Origin: Arthrobacter pityocampae
Lineage (GTDB): Bacteria > Actinomycetota > Actinomycetes > Actinomycetales > Micrococcaceae
Reading direction: 5' to 3'
Length of the DNA stretch: 64,000 bases
Assembly (NCBI RefSeq): GCF_002927275.1
Contig: NZ_PRKW01000007.1
Span: forward strand, 186,001 to 250,000
The position numbers and the translations under genes were made by a program. Positions within the stretch are counted from its first letter, which is position 1, and each line of letters begins with the position of its first letter. Of this stretch, positions 35,874-44,690 are shown piece after piece. Under the pieces are notes generated by a model, which ran no database searches, was not told the DNA's origin, and saw only the letters and a list, made by a program, of their open reading frames with translations.

Positions 35874-36737
35874 GTGGCCGTTGTACCCCTGAAGGACATC
35901 GTCGACCCGGCATTCACGGCGCGCTATGGCGTGCCTGCCATCAACATCTTCAACGACCTCACCATGGAGGGCGTGCTCGCCGGCGCGGTGGAGGCCAACT
36001 CCCCGGTGATCCTGCAGACCTCGGTCAAGACCGTGCGCAGCATCGGCTCCCGCGTGCTCTTCGACATGTGGCAGTCCATGACGCGCGGCATCGAGGTGCC
36101 CGTCACCCTGCACCTGGACCACTGCCCGGACCGCAACGTCGTCACCGAATGCCTCAAGGCCGGCTGGAACTCCGTGCTCTTCGACGCCTCCAACCTGCCC
36201 GTCGAGGAGAACCAGCGCCAGACCATCGAGGTGGTCAAGGAGGCCCGCAGCTACGGCGCCCAGGTGGAGGGCGAGATCGAGGCCATCACCGGCGTCGAGG
36301 ACGACCACGGGTCCGACGACGTCTCCCGGCAGCAGAGCCTCGAGGTGGCGCTCGCCTTCATCGACGCTACCGGGATCGACGTCTTCGCCCCCTCCATCGG
36401 CAACGCGCACGGCAGCTACAAGGCCGCCCCGGTGCTCGACGTCGAACGCGTCACCCAGCTCGTCGAGGCGCGCAGCGTCCCCATCGCCCTGCACGGCGGC
36501 AGCGGCCTGAGCGCCGAGCAGTTCGCCGACCTCATCGCCCGCGGCTGCGCGAAGGTCAACATCTCCACGGCGCTCAAGGAGACGTACATGCAGTCCAGCC
36601 TGGCGTTCCTCAAGCAGGCCGAGCAGAACAACAAGTGGGATCCGCCGTCGCTGTTCAAGCACACGCGGGCCGACGTCGTCGCCCTCACCACGAATTTCTG
36701 CACGCAGTTCGGCAGCGCCGGCAAGGGCGGCCGCTGA
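35874..36737 (+). CDS. Class II fructose-bisphosphate aldolase-family protein
   Basis: 287 residues. VPAINIFNDLTMEGVLAGA, VTLHLDHCPD (zinc histidine), VFAPSIGNAHGSYK (second zinc histidine) and ALHGGSGLSAEQF (third) define a class II ketose-bisphosphate aldolase. The start is GTG 35874 behind AGGAGGA. It heads the operon aldolase - HAD phosphatase - DhaL - DhaK. The substrate is likely a phosphorylated ketose formed by the kinase, splitting to dihydroxyacetone phosphate and an aldehyde (inference). Confidence 0.87.
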   Translation: MAVVPLKDIVDPAFTARYGVPAINIFNDLTMEGVLAGAVEANSPVILQTSVKTVRSIGSRVLFDMWQSMTRGIEVPVTLHLDHCPDRNVVTECLKAGWNSVLFDASNLPVEENQRQTIEVVKEARSYGAQVEGEIEAITGVEDDHGSDDVSRQQSLEVALAFIDATGIDVFAPSIGNAHGSYKAAPVLDVERVTQLVEARSVPIALHGGSGLSAEQFADLIARGCAKVNISTALKETYMQSSLAFLKQAEQNNKWDPPSLFKHTRADVVALTTNFCTQFGSAGKGGR

Positions 36738-36739
36738 GC

Positions 36740-37546
36740 ATGCCCGCCCTCATCTTCGACTGCGACGGCGTCCTCGCCGACACCGAACAGTACGGCCACC
36801 TGCCGGCGTTCAACCAGACGTTCACCGAGTTCGGCGTGCCCGTGCAGTGGAGTGTCGACGAGTACGCCGAGAAGGTGAAGATCGGCGGCGGCAAGGAGCG
36901 CATGCGCAGCATCCTGACCCCGGCGCTGGCCGCCGAACTCGGCCTGCACGACGACGCCGCCACCGACGCCGCGATCCTCGCCTGGCACAAACGGAAGACC
37001 GCCATCTACAAGGGGCTCGTCGAGAGCGGCGTCATGCCCGCCCGGCCGGGCATCGCCCGCATCGTGCGGGAAGCGCACGACGCCGGGTGGACGCTCGCCG
37101 TCGCCTCCACCTCCGCGGAACCCGCCGTCCGCGCCGTCCTGACGCACGCCGTCGGGGAGGACCTCGCCGCGCACTTCGCCGTGTTCGCCGGCGACGTCGT
37201 CCCCGCCAAGAAGCCCGCCCCGGACATCTACCTCCTGGCGCTGCGCGAGTTGGGGGTGCAGGCCGATGACGCGATCGTCGTCGAGGACAGCGGCAACGGG
37301 CTCCGCGCCGCCGTCGCCGCCGGACTCCGGACCGTGGTGACCGTCAGCGGCTTCACCCGCGAGGAGGACTTCTCGGGCGCCGCGCTCGTCGTCGGCTCCC
37401 TGGGGGACCCCGACGGCGACCCGGTGGAGGTCCTCGCCGACCCGCACGGTGCCGGCGTCCGCGGCGTCGTCGACCTCGCCACCCTGCAGGCGCTGCTTGC
37501 CACCCCTGCTTCCCATACACCGTCCACCGGAACGGAGATCCCATGA
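36740..37546 (+). CDS. HAD-family phosphatase (beta-phosphoglucomutase/phosphoglycolate phosphatase type)
   Basis: 268 residues. Motif I is IFDCDGVLADTEQ, motif II AVASTSAEPAV, motif III PAKKPAPDIYLLAL and motif IV VVEDSGNGLRAAVAAGLRTV. The cap domain after motif I classes it with HAD subfamily IA. It begins two bases after the aldolase stop and its stop overlaps the DhaL start (ATGA). It probably dephosphorylates or isomerises a sugar phosphate of the pathway. The C-terminal ~60 residues (GDPDGDPVEVLADPHG) are an extra tail. Confidence 0.87.
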   Translation: MPALIFDCDGVLADTEQYGHLPAFNQTFTEFGVPVQWSVDEYAEKVKIGGGKERMRSILTPALAAELGLHDDAATDAAILAWHKRKTAIYKGLVESGVMPARPGIARIVREAHDAGWTLAVASTSAEPAVRAVLTHAVGEDLAAHFAVFAGDVVPAKKPAPDIYLLALRELGVQADDAIVVEDSGNGLRAAVAAGLRTVVTVSGFTREEDFSGAALVVGSLGDPDGDPVEVLADPHGAGVRGVVDLATLQALLATPASHTPSTGTEIP

Positions 37547-38175
37547 GCACCACCACCCTCGCCGACGTCGAGTACGTCGTCCACTCCCTGGCGCAGACCG
37601 CCGTCGAGAAGGAGAAGGAATTCGGCGACCTCGACGCCGTGGTGGGCGACGGCGACCTCGGCTACTCCCTGGCCCGCGGCTTCGAGAAGGTCCTCGCCGA
37701 CTGGGACTCGCTCAAGCGTGACGACGCCGCCACGTTCCTGCAGCAGATCGCCCTCGCCATCTCAAGCCGGATCGGCGGGACCTCCGGGCCGCTGTGGGGG
37801 ACGGCCTTCCTCCGGGCGTCCGCCGCCGCGAAGGGCGCCGACACGATCGACGGGGCCGCCGTCGTCGCCATGCTCCGCGGTGCCACCGACGGCATCAAGG
37901 CGCGCGGCAACTCGGACCTCGGCGACAAGACCCTGCTCGACGCCCTCATCCCCGGCACCGACGAACTCGAACGGCAGCTGGCCGCCGGCGCCTCGCCGGA
38001 GGAGTGCCGGGCGGCGTTCGCCGCGAAGGTCCGCGAGTGCGCGGACGCGACGTCGACCATGCAGGCCAAGCGTGGCCGCGCCAGCTACAGCGGGGAGCGC
38101 AGCATCGGCTCGCCCGACGCCGGTGCCGTGGCCGTGGCCGTCATCGTCGAGCGGATCGTGGCCGACTGGCCCTGA
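37543..38175 (+). CDS. dhaL: DhaL-like ATP-binding subunit of a dihydroxyacetone-type kinase
   Basis: 210 residues. VGDGDLGYSLARG carries the Asp cluster that binds Mg-ADP/ATP, SSRIGGTSGPLWGTAFLRA is the glycine-rich loop and GDKTLLDALIPGTDEL plus a final SIGSPDAGAVAVAVI complete the DhaL fold. ATG 37543 overlaps the HAD stop. No DhaM phosphotransferase gene is present, so the pair may use ATP directly. The order DhaL before DhaK is inverted relative to the classical E. coli operon. Confidence 0.88.
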   Translation: MSTTTLADVEYVVHSLAQTAVEKEKEFGDLDAVVGDGDLGYSLARGFEKVLADWDSLKRDDAATFLQQIALAISSRIGGTSGPLWGTAFLRASAAAKGADTIDGAAVVAMLRGATDGIKARGNSDLGDKTLLDALIPGTDELERQLAAGASPEECRAAFAAKVRECADATSTMQAKRGRASYSGERSIGSPDAGAVAVAVIVERIVADWP

Positions 38176-38219
38176 CTCTTCCTTCTACCCGTCCCAACTC
38201 ACAACGATGTGGAGCCCCC

Positions 38220-39215
38220 ATGAAGAAGTTCGTCAATGATCCGCAGCAGTTCGTCCCGGAGATGCTCGAGGGCCTGGCGCTCGCGAACCCGGACACCCTG
38301 AAGTACGTGCCGGAGTACAACCTGATCATGCGCGCCGACGGCCCGGACGAGAGCAAGGTGTCGATCGTGCAGGGCTCCGGCTCCGGGCACGAGCCCGCGC
38401 ACGTGATGATCGTGGGCAAGGGCATGCTCGACGCCGCGTGCCCGGGCGACGTGTTCGCGGCCCCGCCGTTCGACTACGTGTACGAAACCACAAAGCTCAT
38501 GGCGTCGCCCAAGGGCGTGCTGCTGCTGGTGAACAACTACACGGGCGACAAGATGGTCTTCGAGATGGCGCAGGAGATGTCCTCGGCGGACGGCATCGAG
38601 GTGAAGACGCTCTTCATCAACGACGACGTCTCCGTGGAGGACTCCACCTACACGATCGGGCGCCGCGGGGTGGCGGGCAACTTCTTCGTCATCAAGGCCG
38701 TGGCCGCCGCAGCCGAGCGCGGCGCGGACCTGGGCGAGGTGATCCGGATCGGCGAGAAGGTGAACTCGGTGACCCGCACCATGGGCGTTGCGCTCACCGC
38801 GTGCACGCCGCCGGCCAAGGGCAGCCCCCTGTTCGAGCTCGGCGACGACGAGATCGAGATGGGCGTCGGCATCCACGGTGAGCCGGGCCGCCGTCGGGCG
38901 AAGATGATGCCGGCCAACGAGATCGTCGAGGAGATGCTCGGCCCGATCGTGAAGGATCTGCCGTTCAAGGACGGCGATCGCGTGGCGCTCATGGTCAACG
39001 GCCTGGGTGGCACGCCGATCAGCGAGCTGTACCTGCTGTACGGGCAGGCGCACAAGCGCCTCGCGGAGCAGGGCATCAGCGTGGGCCGGAGCTATGTGGG
39101 GGAGTACTGCACGTCCCTGGATATGGCTGGTGCCTCCATCACGCTGGTGAAGCTCGACGACGAGATCGAGGGGCTACTCATGGACCCGGCGGAGATCCCT
39201 ATCCGCGTGTTTTAG
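38220..39215 (+). CDS. dhaK: DhaK-like substrate-binding subunit of a dihydroxyacetone-type kinase
   Basis: 331 residues. IVQGSGSGHEPAHV has the active-site His near 60; GVGIHGEPGRRR contains the His that forms the covalent hemiaminal with the ketone in DhaK. LLLVNNYTGDKM and MVNGLGGTPISELY are family phrases. ATG 38220 has GGAG five bases upstream. With DhaL it should phosphorylate dihydroxyacetone or a C4 ketose such as erythrulose; aldolase and phosphatase neighbours favour a longer ketose (inference). A strong hairpin closes the operon. Confidence 0.88.
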   Translation: MKKFVNDPQQFVPEMLEGLALANPDTLKYVPEYNLIMRADGPDESKVSIVQGSGSGHEPAHVMIVGKGMLDAACPGDVFAAPPFDYVYETTKLMASPKGVLLLVNNYTGDKMVFEMAQEMSSADGIEVKTLFINDDVSVEDSTYTIGRRGVAGNFFVIKAVAAAAERGADLGEVIRIGEKVNSVTRTMGVALTACTPPAKGSPLFELGDDEIEMGVGIHGEPGRRRAKMMPANEIVEEMLGPIVKDLPFKDGDRVALMVNGLGGTPISELYLLYGQAHKRLAEQGISVGRSYVGEYCTSLDMAGASITLVKLDDEIEGLLMDPAEIPIRVF

Positions 39216-39230
39216 GGTCGCCGCGTTCGA

Positions 39231-39266
39231 CGGCGGGCCGCCCACCTTCCGGTGGGCGGCCCGCCG
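39231..39266 (+). terminator. Strong hairpin after the DhaK gene
   Basis: A perfect 16-bp GC-rich stem (arms CGGCGGGCCGCCCACC and GGTGGGCGGCCCGCCG) with a TTCC tetraloop, 15 bases after the DhaK stop. There is no long T-run, but the stability makes a terminator the best reading. Confidence 0.8.
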
Positions 39267-39331
39267 CTACCTGTTGCCCGCGAAATGCGCTCGAAGCCCC
39301 AGGAAAGGCCCGGAGCCCTGCTTGAGGTGAG

Positions 39332-41533
39332 CTAGGAGATGCGGGTCAAGGTCCCGCACTTGCTCACGGTGAACCCCCTCGCGGACGACGGAATCTCGAC
39401 GTAGCTTCGTGCCGAGCCGAAGTAATTGTCGATGAGCTCGTCGAACCCGCCGCTGAATCCGCTGGTTGTCTCCCAGTAGCAGGAGGTGCCGGTGCCGGAG
39501 ATTTGATACAGACCGGGTCGGATGTCGATGCCCACCCGGAACGTTCCATCAGTAGTGATCTTGGAGGCGTTTGCTCCTGTTGTTGGAACCGTGGTCCAGG
39601 TGCCACACCCACTGGTCTTGAATCCTCGGTCGCTCGGAAGGATCTGGACATAGGTCCTGGCCGAACCGAAGTAGTTGCTGTTCAGCTCGTCGAAGCTGCC
39701 GGAGAATCCGCTCGTGGTCTCCCAGTAGCAGGAGTTGCCCGTGCCCGTGGCCCTGTACAGCCCCGGTTTGATCTCGGACCCCACGCGGAACGTGCCGTCC
39801 CTGCTGATGACAGTGCGTGGTGGCAGATAGATGGACACTGCTCCGCTGGTTGCCGTGAGGTTGTGGTATCCGGCCTTGACGGCGGTGACCCTGACCGTGA
39901 TCTTCGTGCCGCCGTCGGCCGCCGCCAGCAAATAGCTGTTGCGATTCGCTCCTGGGATTGCACCTCCGTTCCGGAACCACTGGTAGGTGTAGGCGGAGGG
40001 AGTGGGGGAGAAGGACCAGCTGGCGGCGGTCAGCTTGTTCCCCGCCTTGGTGGTGCCGCTGATCTTCGGGTTGACCTTGATCACCATGGAGGCTTTGCCG
40101 ACAGTGACCGCCTGGGTAGTGACTTGGCGGGTGGTGTAGCCGGGCTTGCTGACCGTGACGCGGACCGAGACCTTCGCGCCCACGTACGAGGTAGTCAAGT
40201 AGAGGGAGCTCTTGGTGCCGCCGCTGATGGGCTTGCCGTTGCTGTACCACTGGTAGGCGACCGCGGAACCGCTTGTCCACTCCTGTGACACCTTCAGCGT
40301 TTGGCCGAAACGGGCTGTGCCCGAGACGGCGGGCCACCGAATTGCGGTAATTGTCCCTGCTGCAATCCTGCGGGGCGATGACCAGCGGTCGAGGGTGGTG
40401 TAACCGGCCCTGGAGGCGCGGACCCGCACCTTCAGATCCTTACCCAGATCGGCAGCCGTCGCAGTGTAGGTACGACCGGTAGCGCCGGAGATCGCACTGC
40501 TGCCGCGGTACCACTGGTACCCGAGTGCGGCGTCGGAGGGCGACCACGTGCCGGGAGCGGCGGTCAGCTTGGCCCCGACGGTTGCAGAACCTGTGATGGC
40601 GGGTGCGGGCGATGAGGAGAAAACGCCGCTGGCAACGGTGACGGTCTTCGAGGTCAGGGTCAGCGGATTCATTCCTTCACCTGTGACCGTGAGCCTGACG
40701 GAAAGCTTCTGCGTAGCGTCGGCGGGTGTGACGGTGTAGCTACTGGCAACGGCTCCTCGAATCTCGGAGCCTCCTCGGTACCACTTGTAGGTCACCTGGC
40801 CGGCCGGGTTTACAGCAGGGGCAGCAACGGAGAGTTTCTGCCCCACGGCGGGCTTCCCTGAGACGACTCCGTTCCAGGTTGCGGTGAAGTCGCCCTTATC
40901 AACAGCGACCGAGGTGCTGACCGTGGCGCTCGCTATGCCGTCGGCATTGATGCCGCGGACGGTGAGAATGAGCGCGCTCCCGCGCAGTGAAGCAGGAATG
41001 ATGAGGGTCGATCTGCTTCCGGCCGTCAGGATTTCGGTCTTGAGCGGAAGGCCGGCGGTGCCCGACCATGCAAATTCCAGTTTGTCGGCGTTCAGCCATT
41101 GTCCTCCGTCGGAGACCATCGTCGCGCCGGCTTGAACTCGTGCGCCAGAATACAGATCGATAGTCGGGCGACCAGTATTTACCGATTCCGGGACGGCAGC
41201 AGCGGGTTCCTCTGGTGCCGACGTCGGCTCTGTAGGGGCAGCGGTTTCCGGCACGGGTGCAATAGTCGGTTCAGGGGCGCTGGACGTTTCCGGCGTCGGT
41301 GTCGCGTCCGGTTCGGCCGGAGGCGATGACGGCGTCGTCAGGTCGCCCGGTTCCGGCTGGAGCGTCGCCGTCGGTCCCGCCGTCGGAGTCGATGGATCGG
41401 TCTCGACGGCCATTGCCGATGGGCCGGAAAGGAGGCCTGCCAGTAGGGCGGTGATGCCGGATAAAACAGTAATCGAGCGCAAGCCACGGGATCGGTCCCG
41501 CGACTGCCCCGAGAAATCAAAATCATGAGACAA
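39332..41533 (-). CDS. Secreted repeat-rich surface protein
   Basis: About 733 residues. The start is TTG 41533, seven bases behind GGGGAAGG; no ATG lies between it and the signal peptide. A signal sequence (LRSITVLSGITALLAGLLSG then AMA) is followed by a Pro/Thr-rich linker (about 45-110). Next come Ig-like repeats of ~90 residues, each with a phrase such as YQWYRGSSAISGATGRTYT or YKWYRGGSEIRGAVASSYT. Two ~65-residue C-terminal repeats contain GTFRVGSEIKPGLYRATG, CYWETTSGFSG and DELNSNYFGSARTYV. It is exported and likely wall-associated or released; function unknown. Confidence 0.82.
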   Translation of the reverse strand: MSHDFDFSGQSRDRSRGLRSITVLSGITALLAGLLSGPSAMAVETDPSTPTAGPTATLQPEPGDLTTPSSPPAEPDATPTPETSSAPEPTIAPVPETAAPTEPTSAPEEPAAAVPESVNTGRPTIDLYSGARVQAGATMVSDGGQWLNADKLEFAWSGTAGLPLKTEILTAGSRSTLIIPASLRGSALILTVRGINADGIASATVSTSVAVDKGDFTATWNGVVSGKPAVGQKLSVAAPAVNPAGQVTYKWYRGGSEIRGAVASSYTVTPADATQKLSVRLTVTGEGMNPLTLTSKTVTVASGVFSSSPAPAITGSATVGAKLTAAPGTWSPSDAALGYQWYRGSSAISGATGRTYTATAADLGKDLKVRVRASRAGYTTLDRWSSPRRIAAGTITAIRWPAVSGTARFGQTLKVSQEWTSGSAVAYQWYSNGKPISGGTKSSLYLTTSYVGAKVSVRVTVSKPGYTTRQVTTQAVTVGKASMVIKVNPKISGTTKAGNKLTAASWSFSPTPSAYTYQWFRNGGAIPGANRNSYLLAAADGGTKITVRVTAVKAGYHNLTATSGAVSIYLPPRTVISRDGTFRVGSEIKPGLYRATGTGNSCYWETTSGFSGSFDELNSNYFGSARTYVQILPSDRGFKTSGCGTWTTVPTTGANASKITTDGTFRVGIDIRPGLYQISGTGTSCYWETTSGFSGGFDELIDNYFGSARSYVEIPSSARGFTVSKCGTLTRIS

Positions 41534-41893
41534 GTGATTGCCTTCCCCAGAAGACGGCCGGCACATCCGGCCGCAGATAAGTGTATGGGGTCCAAAGGGA
41601 AAGAAGGCCCACCGCGCAAATGGTGTGCCCTGCTCTAATTGATCAGCATGCGTAGCTTAGGTTCAAAATCCTGCATTTGATTCTGCTGCATGCGGGAAAA
41701 CGTTCCTCGCCCTGATTGTTGTGGGGCAGGGGAGTACGAGTGATTACTCCGCCTTGATGGTGAGTGTCTGCCCGCACCGCCCGGCCCGGGCGTCGTCGAC
41801 AACAGCGGCCACTCAGGGGCGATAGCCTTACGGCGACGTATTGAACCCGGCGGGGCAGGCCTGCATCGCTTTCATCTTCATGAGGGGCATTCC
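41534..41893. other. Divergent intergenic region
   Basis: 360 bases between the surface-protein gene and a plus-strand membrane-protein gene. It is locally AT-rich around 41630-41700 and should hold promoters for both genes; TTGAAC and similar boxes occur but no clear pair at proper spacing was found. Confidence 0.5.
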
Positions 41894-42487
41894 TTGGATC
41901 TACTGAGTGGCGTGAGCCTCGACCTGCTGCGCATCCTCACCTGGGTTGTCCCCGTCGTCGTCGTGGTGGTTGCCGGGTTCCTGCTCCGGCGCAGCTTCCA
42001 CTGGATCGCGCTGGGCGCCGTGCTCCTTTTCGCGGCCCTCAATGCGGGTGCTGCAATCTATGTTCTGAACCACTTCAGCGATGCGCGGTGGTCTCCGGAA
42101 GGGCAGGAGACGCTGAGCGCTCCCTCGCTCTCAGAGACGCCCATGGTGGGGGATTTCCTGGAACCCCTCGACTCCGCGCTGGAAGGCGTCGTGGGAGGAG
42201 TGAACGACTTCCGGGCTTTCCAGGAGGCACTCCCCGTAGCGCTGAATTTCCTTGCGGCGTCCGGTTGGGCGCTGCTGGTCGCGTTCCCGCTGGTCGTCGT
42301 CGCCGCCGTCGTCAGCTTTGCTGCGGCCCAGCGTCGGAAGGCGGAGTTCCGGAAGTATCGCGCAACCGTCGACTCACTCAAGGACGAGCTCGATCAGATC
42401 AAGCGGCAGCTGGCGGCCGGGTATCCCACGCCGCCCGCGGGGTCCCATGTCGTCGATGTGGGACCCCGACAGCCGGGCCGTGGCTAG
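41894..42487 (+). CDS. Membrane protein with coiled-coil tail, unknown function
   Basis: 197 residues from TTG 41894, which follows AGGGG at good spacing. Two N-terminal hydrophobic segments (ILTWVVPVVVVVVAGFLL; WIALGAVLLFAALNAGAAIYVL), an extracytoplasmic loop of ~65 residues, a third segment (WALLVAFPLVVVAAVVSFAA) and a cytoplasmic charged helix (YRATVDSLKDELDQIKRQL). No family recognised. It converges with the hemerythrin-like gene, nine bases apart. Confidence 0.65.
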   Translation: MDLLSGVSLDLLRILTWVVPVVVVVVAGFLLRRSFHWIALGAVLLFAALNAGAAIYVLNHFSDARWSPEGQETLSAPSLSETPMVGDFLEPLDSALEGVVGGVNDFRAFQEALPVALNFLAASGWALLVAFPLVVVAAVVSFAAAQRRKAEFRKYRATVDSLKDELDQIKRQLAAGYPTPPAGSHVVDVGPRQPGRG

Positions 42488-42496
42488 TTCGTTCCC

Positions 42497-43222
42497 TCAG
42501 AGGGTTTCCGGAATGGGGCGTCCCGGGAAGAGGGTCGCGTACTGCTTCCGGTACAGCCTGCGGCCCACGAGTCGGTAGGCGAGGCGGACCGGCAGGGGGA
42601 TCTCCTTGAAGAGCTCTTCCCTGTCGGCGGGCGGATTCGTGGCGAGCACCATCCCGAGATAGCCGATCATGAACTTCTTGTCGAACGTCTCGATCCCGTG
42701 CTGCCCCACCTCGTTGCCTTCCTTCTCCGTCAGCACCTTATCGACGACGGGCATCATCTCCGTGACCTCTCGTCGCAGGTGCACCTGCAGCACTCCTGAG
42801 AGATCTGCATACCGGTCAGCAAGTTCCCGTCCCATGTGCGGGTCCGCCGTCTCCATCCAGCGCAGGCGAAACGGCGCGATGTTGTTGAGCCGCTCCGTAA
42901 CCTGCCGGTGTTGGGCAAGCATCTGCTCCACGTGCAGGGCGCAGGCAGGCGCTCTCTCTGTCAGTTTCGGGTACATGAGGAGATCCTCGCCCTCGTGATG
43001 GACGTGGAGCACGTTATCGAAGTTGCCCAGCACTTCGCCCACGTATGCGGCACGGGAGGTGTCACCCGGTCCGACGGACCGCACCAAGCCGGGAGCCTCG
43101 TCGTAGGCCCACAGGAAGAAGCGGTGGATCCGCCGCATGGCCGCCGTCCCGGTGCAGAGGATGGGCCCGGCGGGTACCGGCGGTGCGGTTTCGCCAGCCT
43201 TCATAGTGAAGAAGTCGGTCAT
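42497..43222 (-). CDS. Hemerythrin-like domain protein
   Basis: 241 residues. A four-helix hemerythrin-like fold is suggested by HRFFLWAYDEAP, VLHVHHEGEDLLMYPKL (H-x-x-x-E type iron ligands), HVEQMLAQHRQV and LQVHLRREVTEMMPVVDKV. It probably binds a di-iron or senses O2/NO or thiol stress. ATG 43222 begins MTDFFTMKAGETAPP; an upstream in-frame ATG would add a proline-rich segment and is less likely. Stands alone. Confidence 0.8.
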   Translation of the reverse strand: MTDFFTMKAGETAPPVPAGPILCTGTAAMRRIHRFFLWAYDEAPGLVRSVGPGDTSRAAYVGEVLGNFDNVLHVHHEGEDLLMYPKLTERAPACALHVEQMLAQHRQVTERLNNIAPFRLRWMETADPHMGRELADRYADLSGVLQVHLRREVTEMMPVVDKVLTEKEGNEVGQHGIETFDKKFMIGYLGMVLATNPPADREELFKEIPLPVRLAYRLVGRRLYRKQYATLFPGRPIPETL

Positions 43223-43504
43223 GGGAGCGCCTCTCGTGGAACCGGGCGAGACCAATTCTGTCCCCGGCACTGGAAGTGTAGGCACGGGCTTAGGTGGACA
43301 CAATGGCCATCACGCAATGCCCGGCGATGCCTTATCGGGATGGCGGTCTTGAGCCGAGGGGCAGAGAGACCTATCTTGACGCCGTGATGGTGTCCGGGAG
43401 CGAATACTAGGGAGACCCGCTGATTATCTAGATGCTTACTCCACGATAACCCCCGAAATGATTGCAGTCTAGGTCCGCACCTGCCCTTAGAAAGACAGAG
43501 GCAC

Positions 43505-43636
43505 ATGAGGGACGAGAGCTACGACTCCTGCATCGACCAAGCACAGAGAACCTTCGTCCGTCTCTCCAACAAAACTCTGGTTGTTTGGTGCGACAATGAC
43601 AAAGCCGGTAGGAAGGGAGCGAAGACTTCGATCTAG
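43505..43636 (+). CDS. 43-residue frame with a TOPRIM-like motif
   Basis: ATG 43505 follows AGAGG; TAG 43634-43636. The end reads LVVWCDNDKAGRKGAK, resembling the D-x-D-x-A-G-R element of TOPRIM domains (primases, nucleases), but the rest of such a domain is absent. It overlaps the stop of the minus-strand gene by four bases. It is either the remnant of a phage- or plasmid-type gene or chance; low support. Confidence 0.3.
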   Translation: MRDESYDSCIDQAQRTFVRLSNKTLVVWCDNDKAGRKGAKTSI

Positions 43637-44025
43637 GTCGCCCAACTAGCGGCGTCCATTTGGGCAAGACGGAGCAAAGTATCCAGGTCACGTTGAGCTG
43701 CCAGCCATTGCATCCCACTCACTCCTTCTAGCTGACCTGGCACCCGACTATGTAACCAAGCTGCCCAAGTCCAAGCGTCCGTTGTACCTGAAGCAAGAAT
43801 GTCGAGAACCTTTGGTAAACCGATGTGAGCCGTACCGTCCAGCCTGAACTGCGAGACTGGCAGGACGACTTGCTGGTCGGTGGTGATGCAACCTAAAAAC
43901 TGGCGATCGAAAACCATCTCCAAAACGTCAAGCTCCCGTACCCCAACCCAGGTAGCAACACTGCTTGAGGTATAAAAAGGTCCGACAAGTTCTGCGAACC
44001 TATTTCTTCTCACTCTCTTCCACAC
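43633..44025 (-). CDS. Xre/MbcA/ParS toxin-binding-like protein (second of a pair)
   Basis: 130 residues starting at GTG 44025 behind GGAGGG. The layout follows antitoxins of the Xre/MbcA/ParS group: an early region with VLEMVFDRQFLGCITTD, a beta stretch VVLPVSQFRLDG, then the toxin-binding helices with AWLHSRVPGQLEGVSGMQWL and LDTLLRLAQMDA. No RES or other toxin gene was recognised next to it. It lies 61 bases after a gene of the same fold, at the end of the TIR operon. Role in immunity or plasmid-type stability unproven. Confidence 0.55.
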   Translation of the reverse strand: MWKRVRRNRFAELVGPFYTSSSVATWVGVRELDVLEMVFDRQFLGCITTDQQVVLPVSQFRLDGTAHIGLPKVLDILASGTTDAWTWAAWLHSRVPGQLEGVSGMQWLAAQRDLDTLLRLAQMDAASWAT

Positions 44026-44086
44026 CGTCTACCCTCCGCACTGTTGGTCTTGTGTCGACCGATTCACCAGCCGTGTCTGAACTTAC

Positions 44087-44575
44087 CTACCAGCGGGCTT
44101 GATAGTGCGAACGAGCTGCTCCCAAGACTCTTGATTCTTGATCAAGGAAATCGACTGGTCGGGCGCCATCAAAGTAGCCGCTCGGCGAGCAGAGCCAACA
44201 CGCAAGACCAAGACTGGTGAAGTTCCCCTGTCGCAAATAAAGTAGCTGAGTAATCACCCTAAAAACTGTTCGAGTACTTCGATCAAATTGAAATCCAGGG
44301 TAAACCTCAGCACTGCCGTAATTGAACCGAATGACACGATCATCTAGCCGCTCGAATATATGCTCTGCTTGCGCAATGCTCAGAATTTCCAGTGCTTCAT
44401 CCTGAGAGAGCAGACCAAACTCTTTCCTTATGGAGCGCATCAGGTAATCGGTATCTGCGATGCCCGAAACAGTACGGGGCGACAACGGCGGATCAAGATT
44501 AGCCAGAAGACGACGAAGGTCACTGACGCTTTTACCGTAGGCTGCTTCTTGAGATGAGGGCTCACCTTGTGCCAT
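44087..44575 (-). CDS. Xre/MbcA/ParS toxin-binding-like protein (first of a pair)
   Basis: 162 residues. The second half (VIRFNYGSAEVYPGFQFD, then LACWLCSPSGYFDGARPVDF) resembles the C-terminal part of ParS/Xre antitoxins, where a W-L-x-x-P-x-x-x-L-x-G-x-x-P pattern binds the toxin. The first half is helical and may hold a divergent DNA-binding or dimer domain. It is separated from the membrane-protein gene by 115 bases and from the similar gene downstream by 61. No toxin gene identified; it might respond to a host factor or bind a TIR partner (speculation). Confidence 0.5.
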   Translation of the reverse strand: MAQGEPSSQEAAYGKSVSDLRRLLANLDPPLSPRTVSGIADTDYLMRSIRKEFGLLSQDEALEILSIAQAEHIFERLDDRVIRFNYGSAEVYPGFQFDRSTRTVFRVITQLLYLRQGNFTSLGLACWLCSPSGYFDGARPVDFLDQESRVLGAARSHYQARW

Positions 44576-44690
44576 TGGATTGTGTCAACCCCTTTTAGTG
44601 GACCGACTGCGCTGCAAGATAGTCGGATGGAACGGTATGACGAACATTGTACGCCTGCCATAGGGCTGGTCATGCCCAGCTACATCGGAA

